64,000 nucleotides of DNA from DASPFV01 sp035620975 (GCA_035620975.1 DASPFV010000234.1:1-64000), one strand, 5' to 3'; shown: positions 25,528-35,483, counted from the stretch's first letter. The notes: generated by a model from the letters alone, not told the origin. Program-made: numbers and translations.

Positions 25528-27325
25528 CGAGCTGCCAGATCTCCAGCGGTGGACCGGGACGCTCCAGGGCGTCGCCTATACGCATGTCGGCGTTGTGCAG
25601 GAAGGGTTCAGTCCGAGCCTGCTCGGCAGCGGTCGTTCCCGGTCGATATGGCGAGAACGCCGCGAGTTGCCGGCCCTCAGCTTCCAGTGCGGCGATGAGC
25701 GGGGCCGTGTCCGAATCCGGATCATTGTATCGCTTGATGACCACGAACGTCACGCCGAGGCGGCGGAGCGGCTCCAGGCCGTTGGCGCCGCCCAGTTCGG
25801 CGGGGTCCACGTAGATCTTTTCGGCATCGAGGCCCCCCCGCCCCAGATACAGGAGCCGGTAGGCCGGCCGGGGATACGGCTCGAGCGCCAGCTGCACCTG
25901 GAACTTTCTCGAAGCGTGCGCCGGACCGCCGAGGTTCCGCGTCAGGGCTTCGACCAGGCCCTCGCGCGAGGGGGTCAGGGCCACGGAGTAGGGCTGGACG
26001 AGAATCGTCGACCCCGGGGGGATCTTCGATTCGATGACACGCTGGGCAAGTGTGCGCGTGTCGTCCTGACGGAAGAACAGACCGGTCCTTACGCTCTGCA
26101 GCAGAGCCGGGGTCGCGACCAGCGCGAGCGCGGCCCAGAAAAGGAACGGCTGCCTCAGCCGGTGGGCCGTCGAGGCGAGCGTCCAGCCCGCGAACAGCGC
26201 GAGAAGCGGGAGGACCGGATTCAGATAGCGGCTGGCTGGTGCGGTGTTCGCAATGAACGCGATGAATGGCACCGGGAATGCCAGGAGGAACAGCACGCGG
26301 CCGGGCGCGGCCATGCCCAGCCCGACGATACCTACGGCAGCCAACGCCAGGGCGGGCATGCCCAGGGCATCCTGCCAGAGCATATCCAGGTAGCGCCATG
26401 CCGACGCGAACGCGCCACCCGCCACTGCCCGGTCCACGACGATCTGCCGGTTGGCGACGATATCGCGCCATGCCGTCGCGGGCTCGACGAGGATGAACGG
26501 CGAGAGGGCGAAGAAGACCGCCGCGCTGACCCCTGCGGCAACCAGGAGCTGGCGGACCACCGAGCGCGTCGGCTGTCCCCGTCCCGCGATCACGATGGCG
26601 ATGGTGAGCGGCACGGCCAGGAACACGCAGTAATAGTGCGTGGAGAACGCCACGCCGCAGGCGGCGGCTGCCAGTACGGTGTCGGTCGTCCTCAGGGGCG
26701 GAGCATCGGACCCGGCCTGCGACCGCGGAGCCGCGCCGGCCACGAGCCGCGCCATGAACAGGTATGCGAGCACGACGCATAGCGTCGCGGGAACGTCGTG
26801 CTTGACGTAATGCGAATCCCGCACGTGCAGCGGCGCGACGGCCAGCAGCACGGCGGCCGCGAGAGCCGTGTGCGCGTCGGCGAGACGGACTCCGAGCCGG
26901 TAGATGCCGAGTACGGTGGCCGTTCCCGCCACGGCCCCGAGGAGCCGGCCGGCCGTGTAGATGCCCGTGGGAGCGAGAAAGTAGAGCTGGGCGAGGGACG
27001 TCAGCGACTCGACGGCTCCGGTGAGCCAGACGAACCCGAGATACACGCCTACCCAGGCGAACAGCACATAGAAGTAGAACGTCGGGTACAGGAAGTTGTG
27101 CGGGTTGAGGGTTCCGTTGGCGAAGCTGAGCGCACGCGCCATGATCGCGACTTCGTCCGGGTTGAAGACGGCCGGCAGACCATACTGGAGTCCGATGAGG
27201 CGGAGCGCGGCAGCCAACAGGCACACCAGGGCGATCGCGACACCGGCCCTGCGCGGACGAATGAAGGTGCCGTGCCCGGGCGGCGCGGAGATTCCAACGG
27301 CCATGAGCCGGTTTCGGGCGTTCAC
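25511..27325 (-). CDS. GT39/ArnT-like membrane glycosyltransferase
   Basis: A 604-residue polytopic protein, about 11 membrane helices then a C-terminal soluble part (about 440-604). The GT-C acidic motif is in the first loop: YGLPAVFNPDEVAIMARAL. DSHYVKHDVPATL in a later loop also fits PMT-like enzymes. It likely moves a sugar from a polyprenyl-phosphate donor on the periplasmic side. The GTG start overlaps the flippase stop by 4 nt (GTGA), so these are translationally coupled. Confidence 0.8.
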   Translation of the reverse strand: MNARNRLMAVGISAPPGHGTFIRPRRAGVAIALVCLLAAALRLIGLQYGLPAVFNPDEVAIMARALSFANGTLNPHNFLYPTFYFYVLFAWVGVYLGFVWLTGAVESLTSLAQLYFLAPTGIYTAGRLLGAVAGTATVLGIYRLGVRLADAHTALAAAVLLAVAPLHVRDSHYVKHDVPATLCVVLAYLFMARLVAGAAPRSQAGSDAPPLRTTDTVLAAAACGVAFSTHYYCVFLAVPLTIAIVIAGRGQPTRSVVRQLLVAAGVSAAVFFALSPFILVEPATAWRDIVANRQIVVDRAVAGGAFASAWRYLDMLWQDALGMPALALAAVGIVGLGMAAPGRVLFLLAFPVPFIAFIANTAPASRYLNPVLPLLALFAGWTLASTAHRLRQPFLFWAALALVATPALLQSVRTGLFFRQDDTRTLAQRVIESKIPPGSTILVQPYSVALTPSREGLVEALTRNLGGPAHASRKFQVQLALEPYPRPAYRLLYLGRGGLDAEKIYVDPAELGGANGLEPLRRLGVTFVVIKRYNDPDSDTAPLIAALEAEGRQLAAFSPYRPGTTAAEQARTEPFLHNADMRIGDALERPGPPLEIWQLDGPGS

Positions 27326-28878
27326 GTGTTCTGTCGCCTGGTCGCTGTCACCAGCTCGTCGTCTGCCAGGTCCGTGGCCACCAGCTCGCCGGCCAGCTCC
27401 GTGGTCTCAGGCGGCGTGCCGGCCGGCGCGGCCTTTCGGTCGCCCAGCGCGGCGATGCGCCGGAGCTCGTCGAGTCTCACCACCCCGCCGGCCGCGAGCA
27501 CGCTTCCGAACACCAGGACCACCACGGACCCCCTGACGACGACTCCCATGGCCGGGGGGAGGGCCGGGATCAAGTACGCCAGGCCCCAGGCGGCAATCGC
27601 CGCGAGGCCGATGGTCAGCAGGCGAGGCGCGTCGTACCGGATCGGGTAGAAGCGCTGAGAGAAGCCGAAGGCCAGCGCCGCCTGAACGGCGTATGACACC
27701 GCCGTCGCCCACGCCGCCCCGACGATGCCGTACACGGGAATCAGCAGGAAGTTCAAGCCGACGTTCACGACAGCCGCCGTCAGCGTCGATACGGGATAGT
27801 ACTCGGTCCTCCGGGTGATGTTCAGGCCGATGGACGTGAGCAGGTAGATCCCCTGGAACATCACACCGACCGCCGTCCACGCGACGATCGGCGCAGCGCC
27901 TGCGTAATCGGGGCCGACGACAGTCACCAGCAGGTCGCGGCCGATCGCCGACAGCCCGGCGGTCAGAAGTGCCAGCACGGCGAACCCGTAGGTCGCCACC
28001 CGGCTGAAGAGCCGTGGGGCATCCGGCTCCCTGGCGTTCGCGTAGTAGAAGGGTGCCCACGCGTATTCGAAGGCGCTCAGGAACAGCTTCTGCGTCAGGC
28101 CGAAGCTCACTCCCATCGAGTACACCCCGAGCTGCGCCAGCGGCACGAACAATGTCAGGATGATCTTGTCGCCGACGGCAATCACCTGCTGCGCGGCGGC
28201 GTGCGGCACCCGCGGCAGGCCGAACCGCAGTCCCTCGCGGAGAACCGCATGGGAGAACGTCGGCCGGATCAGCGCGCTGAATCGCCGGAACAGCACGGCC
28301 ATCAACAGCACGGTCACGACGAGGTCCGCCAGGACCACTCCCATGACGCCCATCCCGAACCCCATGATCAGCACCAGCCGAAGCACGACGGTCGTGACGG
28401 AACGGGAGAGTGTCAGGACGACGAACTCGCCGGACCGCTGCTCCATCCTCAGCAGGTGGAAGGGAAAGAACGTGAACCCGATGATGAACGTGTTGACCAG
28501 CGTCAGCTGCAGCGCCTGCAGGTGCGAGGCCGTACCGAACAGCTGCTCCGCCACTATCGGCGAGACCGCCAGCGAGGCCGCCAGCAGCACGCCGTTCAGC
28601 GCGAGCAGAAAGAAGAACAGGGTGCTTGCCAGCCGCTGGCGATCGGCCGTGGTCTCGCAGTCGTAGAAGAGCCGCATGAACGAGCCATCGAGCCCCCATC
28701 GGAAGAAGATCTTCGCAATGACCTCGACGCTCCCGAGTAGTCCCAGGACGCCGTACTCAGCCGGGTTGAGATATCGGACGTACAGCGGCAGCAGCAGGAA
28801 GTTGACGACCGAGACGACGACGTCGCCGACGCCGTAGATGGCGAGGTCGCGCGAGAGCTGGCGGATCTTCGCGAGCAC
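27322..28878 (-). CDS. Wzx-type oligosaccharide flippase
   Basis: A 518-residue member of the polysaccharide transporter (PST/MOP) superfamily, about 14 membrane helices, e.g. DVVVSVVNFLLLPLYVRYLN near the start. It would flip undecaprenyl-linked repeat units across the inner membrane. The C-terminal 50 residues are hydrophilic and rich in Thr and Glu. Start GTG. Followed without gap by the GT39-like gene; preceded by a methyltransferase 7 nt upstream. No Wzy polymerase is recognised nearby. Confidence 0.87.
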   Translation of the reverse strand: MLAKIRQLSRDLAIYGVGDVVVSVVNFLLLPLYVRYLNPAEYGVLGLLGSVEVIAKIFFRWGLDGSFMRLFYDCETTADRQRLASTLFFFLLALNGVLLAASLAVSPIVAEQLFGTASHLQALQLTLVNTFIIGFTFFPFHLLRMEQRSGEFVVLTLSRSVTTVVLRLVLIMGFGMGVMGVVLADLVVTVLLMAVLFRRFSALIRPTFSHAVLREGLRFGLPRVPHAAAQQVIAVGDKIILTLFVPLAQLGVYSMGVSFGLTQKLFLSAFEYAWAPFYYANAREPDAPRLFSRVATYGFAVLALLTAGLSAIGRDLLVTVVGPDYAGAAPIVAWTAVGVMFQGIYLLTSIGLNITRRTEYYPVSTLTAAVVNVGLNFLLIPVYGIVGAAWATAVSYAVQAALAFGFSQRFYPIRYDAPRLLTIGLAAIAAWGLAYLIPALPPAMGVVVRGSVVVLVFGSVLAAGGVVRLDELRRIAALGDRKAAPAGTPPETTELAGELVATDLADDELVTATRRQNT

Positions 28879-28885
28879 AGCCGGG

Positions 28886-29599
28886 TCAGGGCCTTCTGAA
28901 GGTGAGCAGGTTCAGGAAGCACCAGCCCGGGATCGGAAGCAGCTTCGTGAGCCAGCGATGCAGCGGCAGCAGCGCGCGGGGATGACGGCGGATCAGCCTG
29001 GTGACGAGGGGAAGCGTCGGGAAGATGCCCTGCCGGCCGATCGGCACGAACCCCGTCCTGGCGGCCAGTGCGACATACTCGGCCGCGGGCCGATCGCCGG
29101 GATGCTTCGCCTCCGACGCGGTGCGGATCAACCGGCCCCGGAGCAGGAAGTGCAGCCGTGACTGCAGGTGGGCCAGATTCGGCACCGAGACGAGGAGCTC
29201 GCCGCCGGGTCTCAGGACACGATGCAGTTCCCGAAAAGCCAGTGGCTGCTGGTCGTACGACAGATGCTCGAGCACGTCGAGGCAGAGCGCGCGATCGAAT
29301 GCGCCATCGGCGTACGGCAGCGCCGTGAGGGAACCGGCGCGCACCCGATCGGACGCATAGTTGGCGTCAACGCCCTCGATCGCCAGCCGATCGGCGTATT
29401 CCTCGACGAGCACCCCTTCACCGCAGCCGGCGTCGAGCACGCGCGTGTGCGGCGGCAGCCTCTCGAGCCAGGCGCGCACGGCGGACAGCTTGGCGAGATA
29501 AGTCGGGTAGTACTCCCAGTTGGGATCCAGGCTGCGATGGTACTCGCCGCGCGTGGCGTACTCGCCCCGACGCACCGCCCGGGGCGGACTGGACGTCAT
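28886..29599 (-). CDS. SAM-dependent methyltransferase (type 11-like)
   Basis: A 237-residue class I methyltransferase with VLDAGCGEGVLVEEYADR (motif I), IEGVDANYASDRV, LPYADGAFDRALCLDVLEHL and VLRPGGELLVSVPNLAHL. The substrate is unknown; position beside the flippase suggests a glycan or its lipid-linked intermediate. Start ATG. Confidence 0.85.
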   Translation of the reverse strand: MTSSPPRAVRRGEYATRGEYHRSLDPNWEYYPTYLAKLSAVRAWLERLPPHTRVLDAGCGEGVLVEEYADRLAIEGVDANYASDRVRAGSLTALPYADGAFDRALCLDVLEHLSYDQQPLAFRELHRVLRPGGELLVSVPNLAHLQSRLHFLLRGRLIRTASEAKHPGDRPAAEYVALAARTGFVPIGRQGIFPTLPLVTRLIRRHPRALLPLHRWLTKLLPIPGWCFLNLLTFRRP

Positions 29600-29639
29600 G
29601 TCCAGAGATTCTACGCGGAGGATTCCCCCCCGCCGGCGG

Positions 29640-30386
29640 TCAGTTGCCTCCGCCTGGCGGGCGAACGGGTGGCGGCTGATACGGATTGCCGGGAACGTTT
29701 GGCGGCGGCGGCAGCATGCCGGGCCGCGGCGCCGTCATCTGGCCGCCGGGCGCGCCGGGCTGCGTAGGTGGTGTGTCTGGCTCCGCCGGCATCACCTGGC
29801 CGCCTGGCGGCGTCGCGCCGGGCGCCATGGTGCCCGGCTGCAGCATGTTGGGCGGCACCGGCGCCGGCGGGACCATGCCGGGCGGCATTGCCCCGGGCGG
29901 AATCATCCCCGGCGGGAGCACACCCTCCGTGCTCCGGTCTTCCCCGTCTTCCATCACCGGCTCCATGACGGGTGGCGGGACTGGCTGCGCAACCGGCTGG
30001 CGGAAGGCGGCCGGCGCCGCCGAGACCGCGGGCGGTCTGCTGGTCGGGAGGATCATGATCCGGTCGTACACGGACGGTCCGGCACCTGCGGGACGGGCGG
30101 CCAGCACGTATCCGCTGACCGATCGCAGCACCGTGTCGAGCGCCTTGCCTTCGGGGACGTCGTTCAGCTCCAGCGTGACCGTCGGGCCGGTGAGCTTGTC
30201 GCCATTCACGATCTGCGTCTGGCCGATGCGAGCCCACTCGTCGAGAATCTGGCGGACGGAGACGTCGTGTGCGACGAGCGTCACCCGGCCGTTCGCGATC
30301 GACAGGCGAAGTTCGCCGGCCTTGGCCGGGACCGGTGCCAGCGCGAGAACGCCGGCGGCCAGAAGGACAGACATGCGCTTCGTCAT
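29640..30386 (-). CDS. Periplasmic STN-domain protein with Pro/Met/Gly-rich tail
   Basis: A 248-residue exported protein: signal peptide MSVLLAAGVLALAPVPAKA, then an STN-like (secretin/TonB N-terminal) domain of about 80 residues including VSVRQILDEWARIGQTQIVNG and VTLELNDVPEGKALDTVL. The last 110 residues are a low-complexity tail built on PPGM and PPGA units, ending PPVRPPGGGN. STN domains dock partners in outer-membrane secretins and receptors; here there is no barrel. The ATG at 30386 has GGGAG 5 nt upstream; the open frame extends to 30461 without support. Confidence 0.8.
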   Translation of the reverse strand: MTKRMSVLLAAGVLALAPVPAKAGELRLSIANGRVTLVAHDVSVRQILDEWARIGQTQIVNGDKLTGPTVTLELNDVPEGKALDTVLRSVSGYVLAARPAGAGPSVYDRIMILPTSRPPAVSAAPAAFRQPVAQPVPPPVMEPVMEDGEDRSTEGVLPPGMIPPGAMPPGMVPPAPVPPNMLQPGTMAPGATPPGGQVMPAEPDTPPTQPGAPGGQMTAPRPGMLPPPPNVPGNPYQPPPVRPPGGGN

Positions 30387-30511
30387 GAAATCTCCCGGGG
30401 ACTTTTCAGTATACGCCCGATTGGACGCCGGATCGACCCGGAGGGCCTGCACCTCGGCCATAGCCTCAGCCGGCCTTCGAGATAGCGGAGGCGGCTCCGC
30501 ACCGGAGGCAC

Positions 30512-31489
30512 TCAGGTGAGCTTCGTGACCCAGAGCGGGGAGTCCTTACGGGGCAGGTCACAGGACTGGCAGATGGCTGGGCCGCCGCTCTCGAGATGAT
30601 CGCGGCGGACCCGACGGTACGTGTCGCTGTTCCAGATCTCCTGAATCGTCGACGTGTTGAGGTCCCCGAGCACCGTCCGGCCGTCGAAGTCGGCGCAGCA
30701 GAGCGACACGCGTCCGTCCCACAGGACGGTGAACGTCAGCCAGGGGCGGTAGCACGGGTAGTTCACGTCGCTCTCGCGGTGCAGCGTCCCGGCCCAGTTG
30801 TGCAGGTCCGTGACGTGGATCTTGTCGGCGACCCCCTTCCAGTGCTCGATGAACGCCTGCTCGTCGGCGGAGTTGTTCTGTCGAACGAAGGACAGGATCA
30901 GCTTCGGTCTGCGGCGGCCCAGCTCACCGCGGAGGCGCACGAGCCGCTCGATGTTGCCGATGACCTTGTCGTAGTTGAGCCCGACCCTGGTCGATTCGAA
31001 GACCTCCCGGCCCGAGGCATCCACGCTGATGTTGATGGCGTCGAGCCCGGCCTCGATGATTCCGCGCGCCACCGGCTCGGTGATGAGCGACCCGTTGCTG
31101 ATCATCCCCACCTCGCGGATACCCTTCTGCTTGGCGTAGCGGACCTTATCCACGAGCCGGCGATCCATGAACGGCTCGCCGTAGTTGTGCACGCGCACGT
31201 GAGTGATCCCCAGCGCGGCGCATTCGTCCACCACGCGCCGGAACAGGTCGAGTGTCATCACGCCCTGGCTGCGGTGCATCTCGTCGCGCGGGCAGAACAC
31301 GCACTTGGCGTTGCAGATGTTCGTGCTCTCGATCTGCACGATCTCCGGCAGCCTGGGGGCGCGATCGCGCCCCGTCGCCAGCAGGAGCCGGCGGACCGAC
31401 TTCGCGTGCCGGCGCAGCATCGCCTCGGCGGCACGGCGGGCCCGGGATTTGAGGCTGGACGTCTGGACCATGCGCGAGGCTGGCGTCAC
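30512..31489 (-). CDS. Radical SAM/SPASM domain protein
   Basis: A 325-residue radical SAM protein with STNICNAKCVFCPRDEMHR as cluster motif (C-x3-C-x2-C) and a SPASM C-terminus (YPCYRPW, VSLCCADFDG, CQSCDLP). Family members in polysaccharide loci are uncharacterised; an oxidation or dehydration of a sugar or lipid-linked substrate is possible. The GTG start overlaps the upstream epimerase stop (GTGA). The 125-nt spacer downstream (30387-30511) holds only the ribosome site of the STN gene. Confidence 0.87.
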   Translation of the reverse strand: MTPASRMVQTSSLKSRARRAAEAMLRRHAKSVRRLLLATGRDRAPRLPEIVQIESTNICNAKCVFCPRDEMHRSQGVMTLDLFRRVVDECAALGITHVRVHNYGEPFMDRRLVDKVRYAKQKGIREVGMISNGSLITEPVARGIIEAGLDAINISVDASGREVFESTRVGLNYDKVIGNIERLVRLRGELGRRRPKLILSFVRQNNSADEQAFIEHWKGVADKIHVTDLHNWAGTLHRESDVNYPCYRPWLTFTVLWDGRVSLCCADFDGRTVLGDLNTSTIQEIWNSDTYRRVRRDHLESGGPAICQSCDLPRKDSPLWVTKLT

Positions 31490-32448
31490 TGCTGACGAAC
31501 GTATTCGATCACGCGGATCAGCATCTCGTCCAGCTCGACCCGCGGGGCGTAGCCGACGAGCGACTGGATCTTCGTGATGTCGGGGACACGCCGGGGCATG
31601 TCCTCGAATCCGGCTTCGTACGCCTGATCGTAGGGAATGCGCACGATTTGCGAGCTGCTGCCGGTCAGCCCGCGGATTCGCTCCGCGAGATCGGCGATCG
31701 TGATCTCACGGCCGTGTCCGATATTGAAGACCTGGCCGATGGCTCGCGGCTCGTCAATCAAGGCTAGCACAGCCTGCACGACGTCGCCCACGTAGGTGAA
31801 GCTGCGCGACTGAGTGCCGTCGCCGAAAACCGTAATCGGCTGACCCGCCAGCGCCTGCCGCACGAAGTTCGGAATCACCATCCCGTACTGCCCGGTCTGA
31901 CGCGGCCCCACGGTGTTGAACAGCCTCAGGATGATGACGGGCAGCTTCCGCTCCTTCCAGTAGGCCAGCGCGAGGAACTCGTCGATCAGCTTGCTGCACG
32001 CGTAGGCCCAGCGGTGCTTCTCGCTCGGCCCGAGCACGAGGTCTGCATCCTCCCGGAATGGTACGGTGGCGCTCTTGCCGTAGACCTCCGACGTCGACGC
32101 GATCACGACCAGCTTCTTCTTCTTGTTGGCGTGCTTCAGCACCACCTCGGTGCCGTGCACGTTGGTCTCGATGGTGTGGACCGGTGCCTCCACGATCAGC
32201 TTGACGCCGACGGCGGCGGCCAGATGGACGACCACATCGCATTGATCGATCAGCTCGGCGAGGAGCGGCTCGTTCGTGACCGTGTCGATGGCATAGTGAA
32301 ACCGCGGGTTCGGCTTGAGATGGGCGACGTTGGCGATCGACCCGGTCGACAGGTCGTCCAGCACGTCGACTTCGTCGCCGCGCGCGAGAAGCCCGTCGGA
32401 CAAGTGGGATCCGATGAACCCGGCGCCCCCGGTGATCAGTACTCGCAT
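31486..32448 (-). CDS. NAD-dependent nucleotide-sugar epimerase/dehydratase (extended SDR)
   Basis: A 320-residue extended short-chain dehydrogenase. The NAD-binding TGGAGFIGSHL motif starts at residue 6; the catalytic STSEVYG and Tyr-x3-Lys (YACSK) are intact, and RLFNTVGPRQ follows. Closest in style to UDP-glucuronate decarboxylase/UDP-glucose epimerase-type enzymes, but the exact reaction cannot be fixed. It makes a nucleotide sugar for the surrounding glycan locus. ATG start; operon with the downstream radical SAM gene. Confidence 0.9.
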   Translation of the reverse strand: MRVLITGGAGFIGSHLSDGLLARGDEVDVLDDLSTGSIANVAHLKPNPRFHYAIDTVTNEPLLAELIDQCDVVVHLAAAVGVKLIVEAPVHTIETNVHGTEVVLKHANKKKKLVVIASTSEVYGKSATVPFREDADLVLGPSEKHRWAYACSKLIDEFLALAYWKERKLPVIILRLFNTVGPRQTGQYGMVIPNFVRQALAGQPITVFGDGTQSRSFTYVGDVVQAVLALIDEPRAIGQVFNIGHGREITIADLAERIRGLTGSSSQIVRIPYDQAYEAGFEDMPRRVPDITKIQSLVGYAPRVELDEMLIRVIEYVRQQ

Positions 32449-32466
32449 GCGTGCTCCGCTGCGGAA

Positions 32467-34281
32467 TCACGGCACCCGGAGGGCCCGGTCCAGGACGGCC
32501 GACGCGGCACGCTCCGCAGCGTGACCGTCGGATCCGATGCCGAATTGCCCGAGGACGCGCCGACGCGTGCCTTCGAGGCGTTCGCGAAACTCCTCATCAT
32601 ACAGGATGCGTCGGAGCCCGGGCTCGATCTGCTCCTCCGACGCGCCCGCCATGGCGCCCGCTTCGACGAAGGGGGAAAGGTTGTTCGGAAGGCCGATCAC
32701 GAGGGCGGGGATGCCCAGCACCGCGGCGTCGAGCGCCACCGTCGAATTCACCGTCACCACGACGCGGCACAGCCGGAGCAGAGGCGCCAGCGGCGCACGC
32801 GCCTCGACCACCACGACTCTGGAGCGCCCCTGCGCCACCGCCCGGTACACGTCCGGTGTTTCGGCCGGGTGAGTCTTGATCACCAGCTGCGCGTCCTGAA
32901 TGCGCGCGATCGCCTCCACCAGTCCGGGCAGCACGGCTCTGGCCTCCCGGTACTTGGTGGTGAGCAGGACGATCGGCCCCGCCGACAGACCCAGCTCGCG
33001 GGAGGCGCGCTCGAGATCCACACCGGCGGCAGCGCTCACCAGTGCATCGAGGCGCGGGCTGCCCGTGACGACGATTGAGTCCGACGGGAAGTGTCCTGCC
33101 GTGCGCAAGTGCTGCTCCGCAAACCGGTCGAACACCAGCGTCGCGGCCGGGCGGGGAAAGCCGGCGTCGGACGGACAGCGCGGATCCGGTTCCATCTCGT
33201 CGGGTTCGTGCAGGTAATTCAGCCAGTGCCGGTAGATGAACCCGTGCTGCAGGCCGACTGACGGTATGCCGCGTCGACGGCTCGCGAGCATCAGCGCGCG
33301 GCCCCATCCTCCTGCCTCCGCGTAGGTCACGACAGCCGAGGGCTGCAGGGCATCGAGCGCCGCCTCGGCCTCGTCCAGCACACGCGCCGACCACGGCCAC
33401 TGCAGCAGGACCACGCCGGCCAGCTCCTCGCGGACGAGCGGCCAGGCGTCACAGCCGTCCACGATCGAGCGGGCCCGGATGTCGTCGCTGCGCAGGACTG
33501 CGCGCAGCAGGTCGTGGCGCTGGCGCCAGAGTTGCCGCGAGGTGGCGAGGCGATCGAGCGGCGCGAACGCCTCCACGCGAATCGCGGCGCCCAGGGGATC
33601 GCCCCGCAGCGGATCCCACCAGCGCCTCGCCCGGAAATTTGCGCGGGGGCCGACGCCCACGTAGGTCACGCCCTCGCGGCCGGTGTGCTGTTCGAGCGCC
33701 TGCAGAACGGGCCCGATGTACGCTTCGGCGCTGCCGTCGCCCGCGTCGGCTCGCCAGAACGCCCGGTGGACGAACGCCGCGAGCGTGCCTGCACGAACGG
33801 CCGGCCGGGCACGGGGGCGCAGGCGCGAGGCGAGTGCCGTCGCGTTCAGCCAGGCGGCGCGGCCTTCGAGCGCGGCGAGACTCAGGCGCTCGTGCCGGCC
33901 CGAACCTCCCGAGAAAAGCACCCCGCGCGCACGCGCGACCGACGAGGCGACGAGCGCTGCGACGCGACTTCCCCGCTCGAGCCTGAGGTGGTCCGGCGCT
34001 TCGCGGTCGATCAGGTTCTGCAGCGCGGCCCGCGTCTCGAAGATTGCGAGGACGATCTGACGCTTGTGGAGGTACAGTTCGGTGAACCACCAGAGCGACT
34101 CCCCTCCGACGGTGAATCGCCGCCGCATGGGCTGACCGTCAACCGGGGCATGGCGCAGGTCCTTGATCCACGCATTGGCCCGGACGGCCGCCGTCTCGAC
34201 ATCCGCAGGATTCAGGTAGTTGGCGAGATTCGCGCGCCGGCTGGCGCGGCCGCGGCGGAGCGTCAGCTCGGCGTCGATCAT
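32467..34281 (-). CDS. CDP-glycerol/capsule-type GT-B-like transferase
   Basis: A 604-residue protein. The C-terminal half is GT-B-like: GLQHGFIYRHWLNYLHEPDE, VVTGSPRLDAL, LVIKTHPAETPDVYRAVAQ (HPxE motif) and a VTVNSTVALDAAVLGIPALV donor-site region, as in CDP-glycerol and surface-polysaccharide transferases. The N-terminal 230 residues are less conserved, with no recognised fold. The exact reaction is unknown. The ATG at 34281 overlaps the stop of the GT9 gene (ATGA), which decides the start. Confidence 0.75.
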   Translation of the reverse strand: MIDAELTLRRGRASRRANLANYLNPADVETAAVRANAWIKDLRHAPVDGQPMRRRFTVGGESLWWFTELYLHKRQIVLAIFETRAALQNLIDREAPDHLRLERGSRVAALVASSVARARGVLFSGGSGRHERLSLAALEGRAAWLNATALASRLRPRARPAVRAGTLAAFVHRAFWRADAGDGSAEAYIGPVLQALEQHTGREGVTYVGVGPRANFRARRWWDPLRGDPLGAAIRVEAFAPLDRLATSRQLWRQRHDLLRAVLRSDDIRARSIVDGCDAWPLVREELAGVVLLQWPWSARVLDEAEAALDALQPSAVVTYAEAGGWGRALMLASRRRGIPSVGLQHGFIYRHWLNYLHEPDEMEPDPRCPSDAGFPRPAATLVFDRFAEQHLRTAGHFPSDSIVVTGSPRLDALVSAAAGVDLERASRELGLSAGPIVLLTTKYREARAVLPGLVEAIARIQDAQLVIKTHPAETPDVYRAVAQGRSRVVVVEARAPLAPLLRLCRVVVTVNSTVALDAAVLGIPALVIGLPNNLSPFVEAGAMAGASEEQIEPGLRRILYDEEFRERLEGTRRRVLGQFGIGSDGHAAERAASAVLDRALRVP

Positions 34282-35474
34282 GGTCGGGCGCGCCCGGCCG
34301 CCCGATCGCGGACGGCCGCCGCCTCGGCCAGCGACGATCGGACCGCCTGATACACCTGCTCGGCCGACACCTGGGCCAGACAGTCCGGTGTGTGTCCCGT
34401 GCAGCGCTCCGGCGGCCGGCGGATCCGGTTGCACGGGCTGCACGGCAGGTCCACGCGGACGACCCGGTCGGCCGGCCCCGGGGGCCCATAGCGGACCGGG
34501 TCGGACGGCCCGAAGACCGCGACGACCGGTGTACCCACGGCTGCCGCCAGGTGCATCGGGCCCGTGTCGCCGGTGATCAGCACGTCGAGGCTGTCGAGCA
34601 CGGCCGCCAGCGTCGGCAGATCGTTCTGACCCGAGAGATCGACGACGTGGTTGGCGGGAACCATCGCCCGGACGTCGTTCGTGATCAGCCGGTCCGCGGT
34701 CGTTCCGGTGAGCACGATCGTGGCGCCCGTCTCGTGAACGAGCCTGGCAGCGACGTCGCCGAACCTGGACGGGTCCCACTGCTTGATCGGCCGTCCGCCG
34801 CTGGCGTGGACGCCGACGATCGGCCTCCGGAGAGGACCGGGCAGCAGCGCGCGCGCGCCGTGGACGGCTGGGTCCGGCAGCCTCAGCTCCGGCTTCGCGT
34901 CCGGCGCCGGCCGGCCGAGCGCGCATTCCACCAGCCGGTGCGCATTCGCCGTGGTATGTCGACGCAGATCGTACTCGAGCGTCACGTCGAGCAGCGGCCC
35001 TCCTCCGCCGCTGCGGAAACCGGCCGTCCGGCGTGCTCCGGACAGTGCGAGCAGCACGTTGCTCCGGATGTCGGGCTCGAAGTTGACCCCCAGATCGTAC
35101 CGGCGGCGGCGCCAGCCGAGCGCGCGTCGCAGCAGCCGCCCCGGTCCTGCCGAGGTGCTGTCGCGCGCGAGCCAGCTCGCATCCAGGGTCTCGACACGGG
35201 TCACGTGGGGGATCGCCTCCGCGAGCGTCCGGTTCCAGCTCCCGACGACGAGGTCGATTTCTGCGTCGGGCGCGAGTGCCCGAACGCTCGCGATGGCCGG
35301 CAGGGCCATCATCAGATCGCCGATGCGTTCGAGCCGAAGCAGGAGAATGCGGCGTGGCGCCCGTCCGTCGTCGAATCGCGACAGCCGGAGGATCGGTCTC
35401 AGCGCGCTCAGGACGCGGTCGGCCGTGGCCACGACCGCGCGCTCGCGGGGGTCGTAGATCTGCAGAGCCGCCAA
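34278..35474 (-). CDS. Glycosyltransferase family 9 (heptosyltransferase-like)
   Basis: A 398-residue GT9 protein: RILLLRLERIGDLMMALPAI at the N-terminal domain boundary, GVHASGGRPIKQWDPSRF at the donor domain, and the LDVLITGDTGPMHLAAAVGTP heptosyltransferase signature. The tail (CSPCNRIRRPPERC) is cysteine-rich, as in several GT9 proteins. It likely adds an ADP-heptose or another hexose to a surface glycan. TTG start, 9 nt after the stop of the neighbouring membrane protein. Confidence 0.88.
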   Translation of the reverse strand: MAALQIYDPRERAVVATADRVLSALRPILRLSRFDDGRAPRRILLLRLERIGDLMMALPAIASVRALAPDAEIDLVVGSWNRTLAEAIPHVTRVETLDASWLARDSTSAGPGRLLRRALGWRRRRYDLGVNFEPDIRSNVLLALSGARRTAGFRSGGGGPLLDVTLEYDLRRHTTANAHRLVECALGRPAPDAKPELRLPDPAVHGARALLPGPLRRPIVGVHASGGRPIKQWDPSRFGDVAARLVHETGATIVLTGTTADRLITNDVRAMVPANHVVDLSGQNDLPTLAAVLDSLDVLITGDTGPMHLAAAVGTPVVAVFGPSDPVRYGPPGPADRVVRVDLPCSPCNRIRRPPERCTGHTPDCLAQVSAEQVYQAVRSSLAEAAAVRDRAAGRARP

Positions 35475-35483
35475 AATGCGTTC

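Noticed and set aside
30387..30511. Possible small gene between the SPASM and STN genes
   Set aside because: No frame with a start, ribosome site and plausible composition; only the STN leader is visible.
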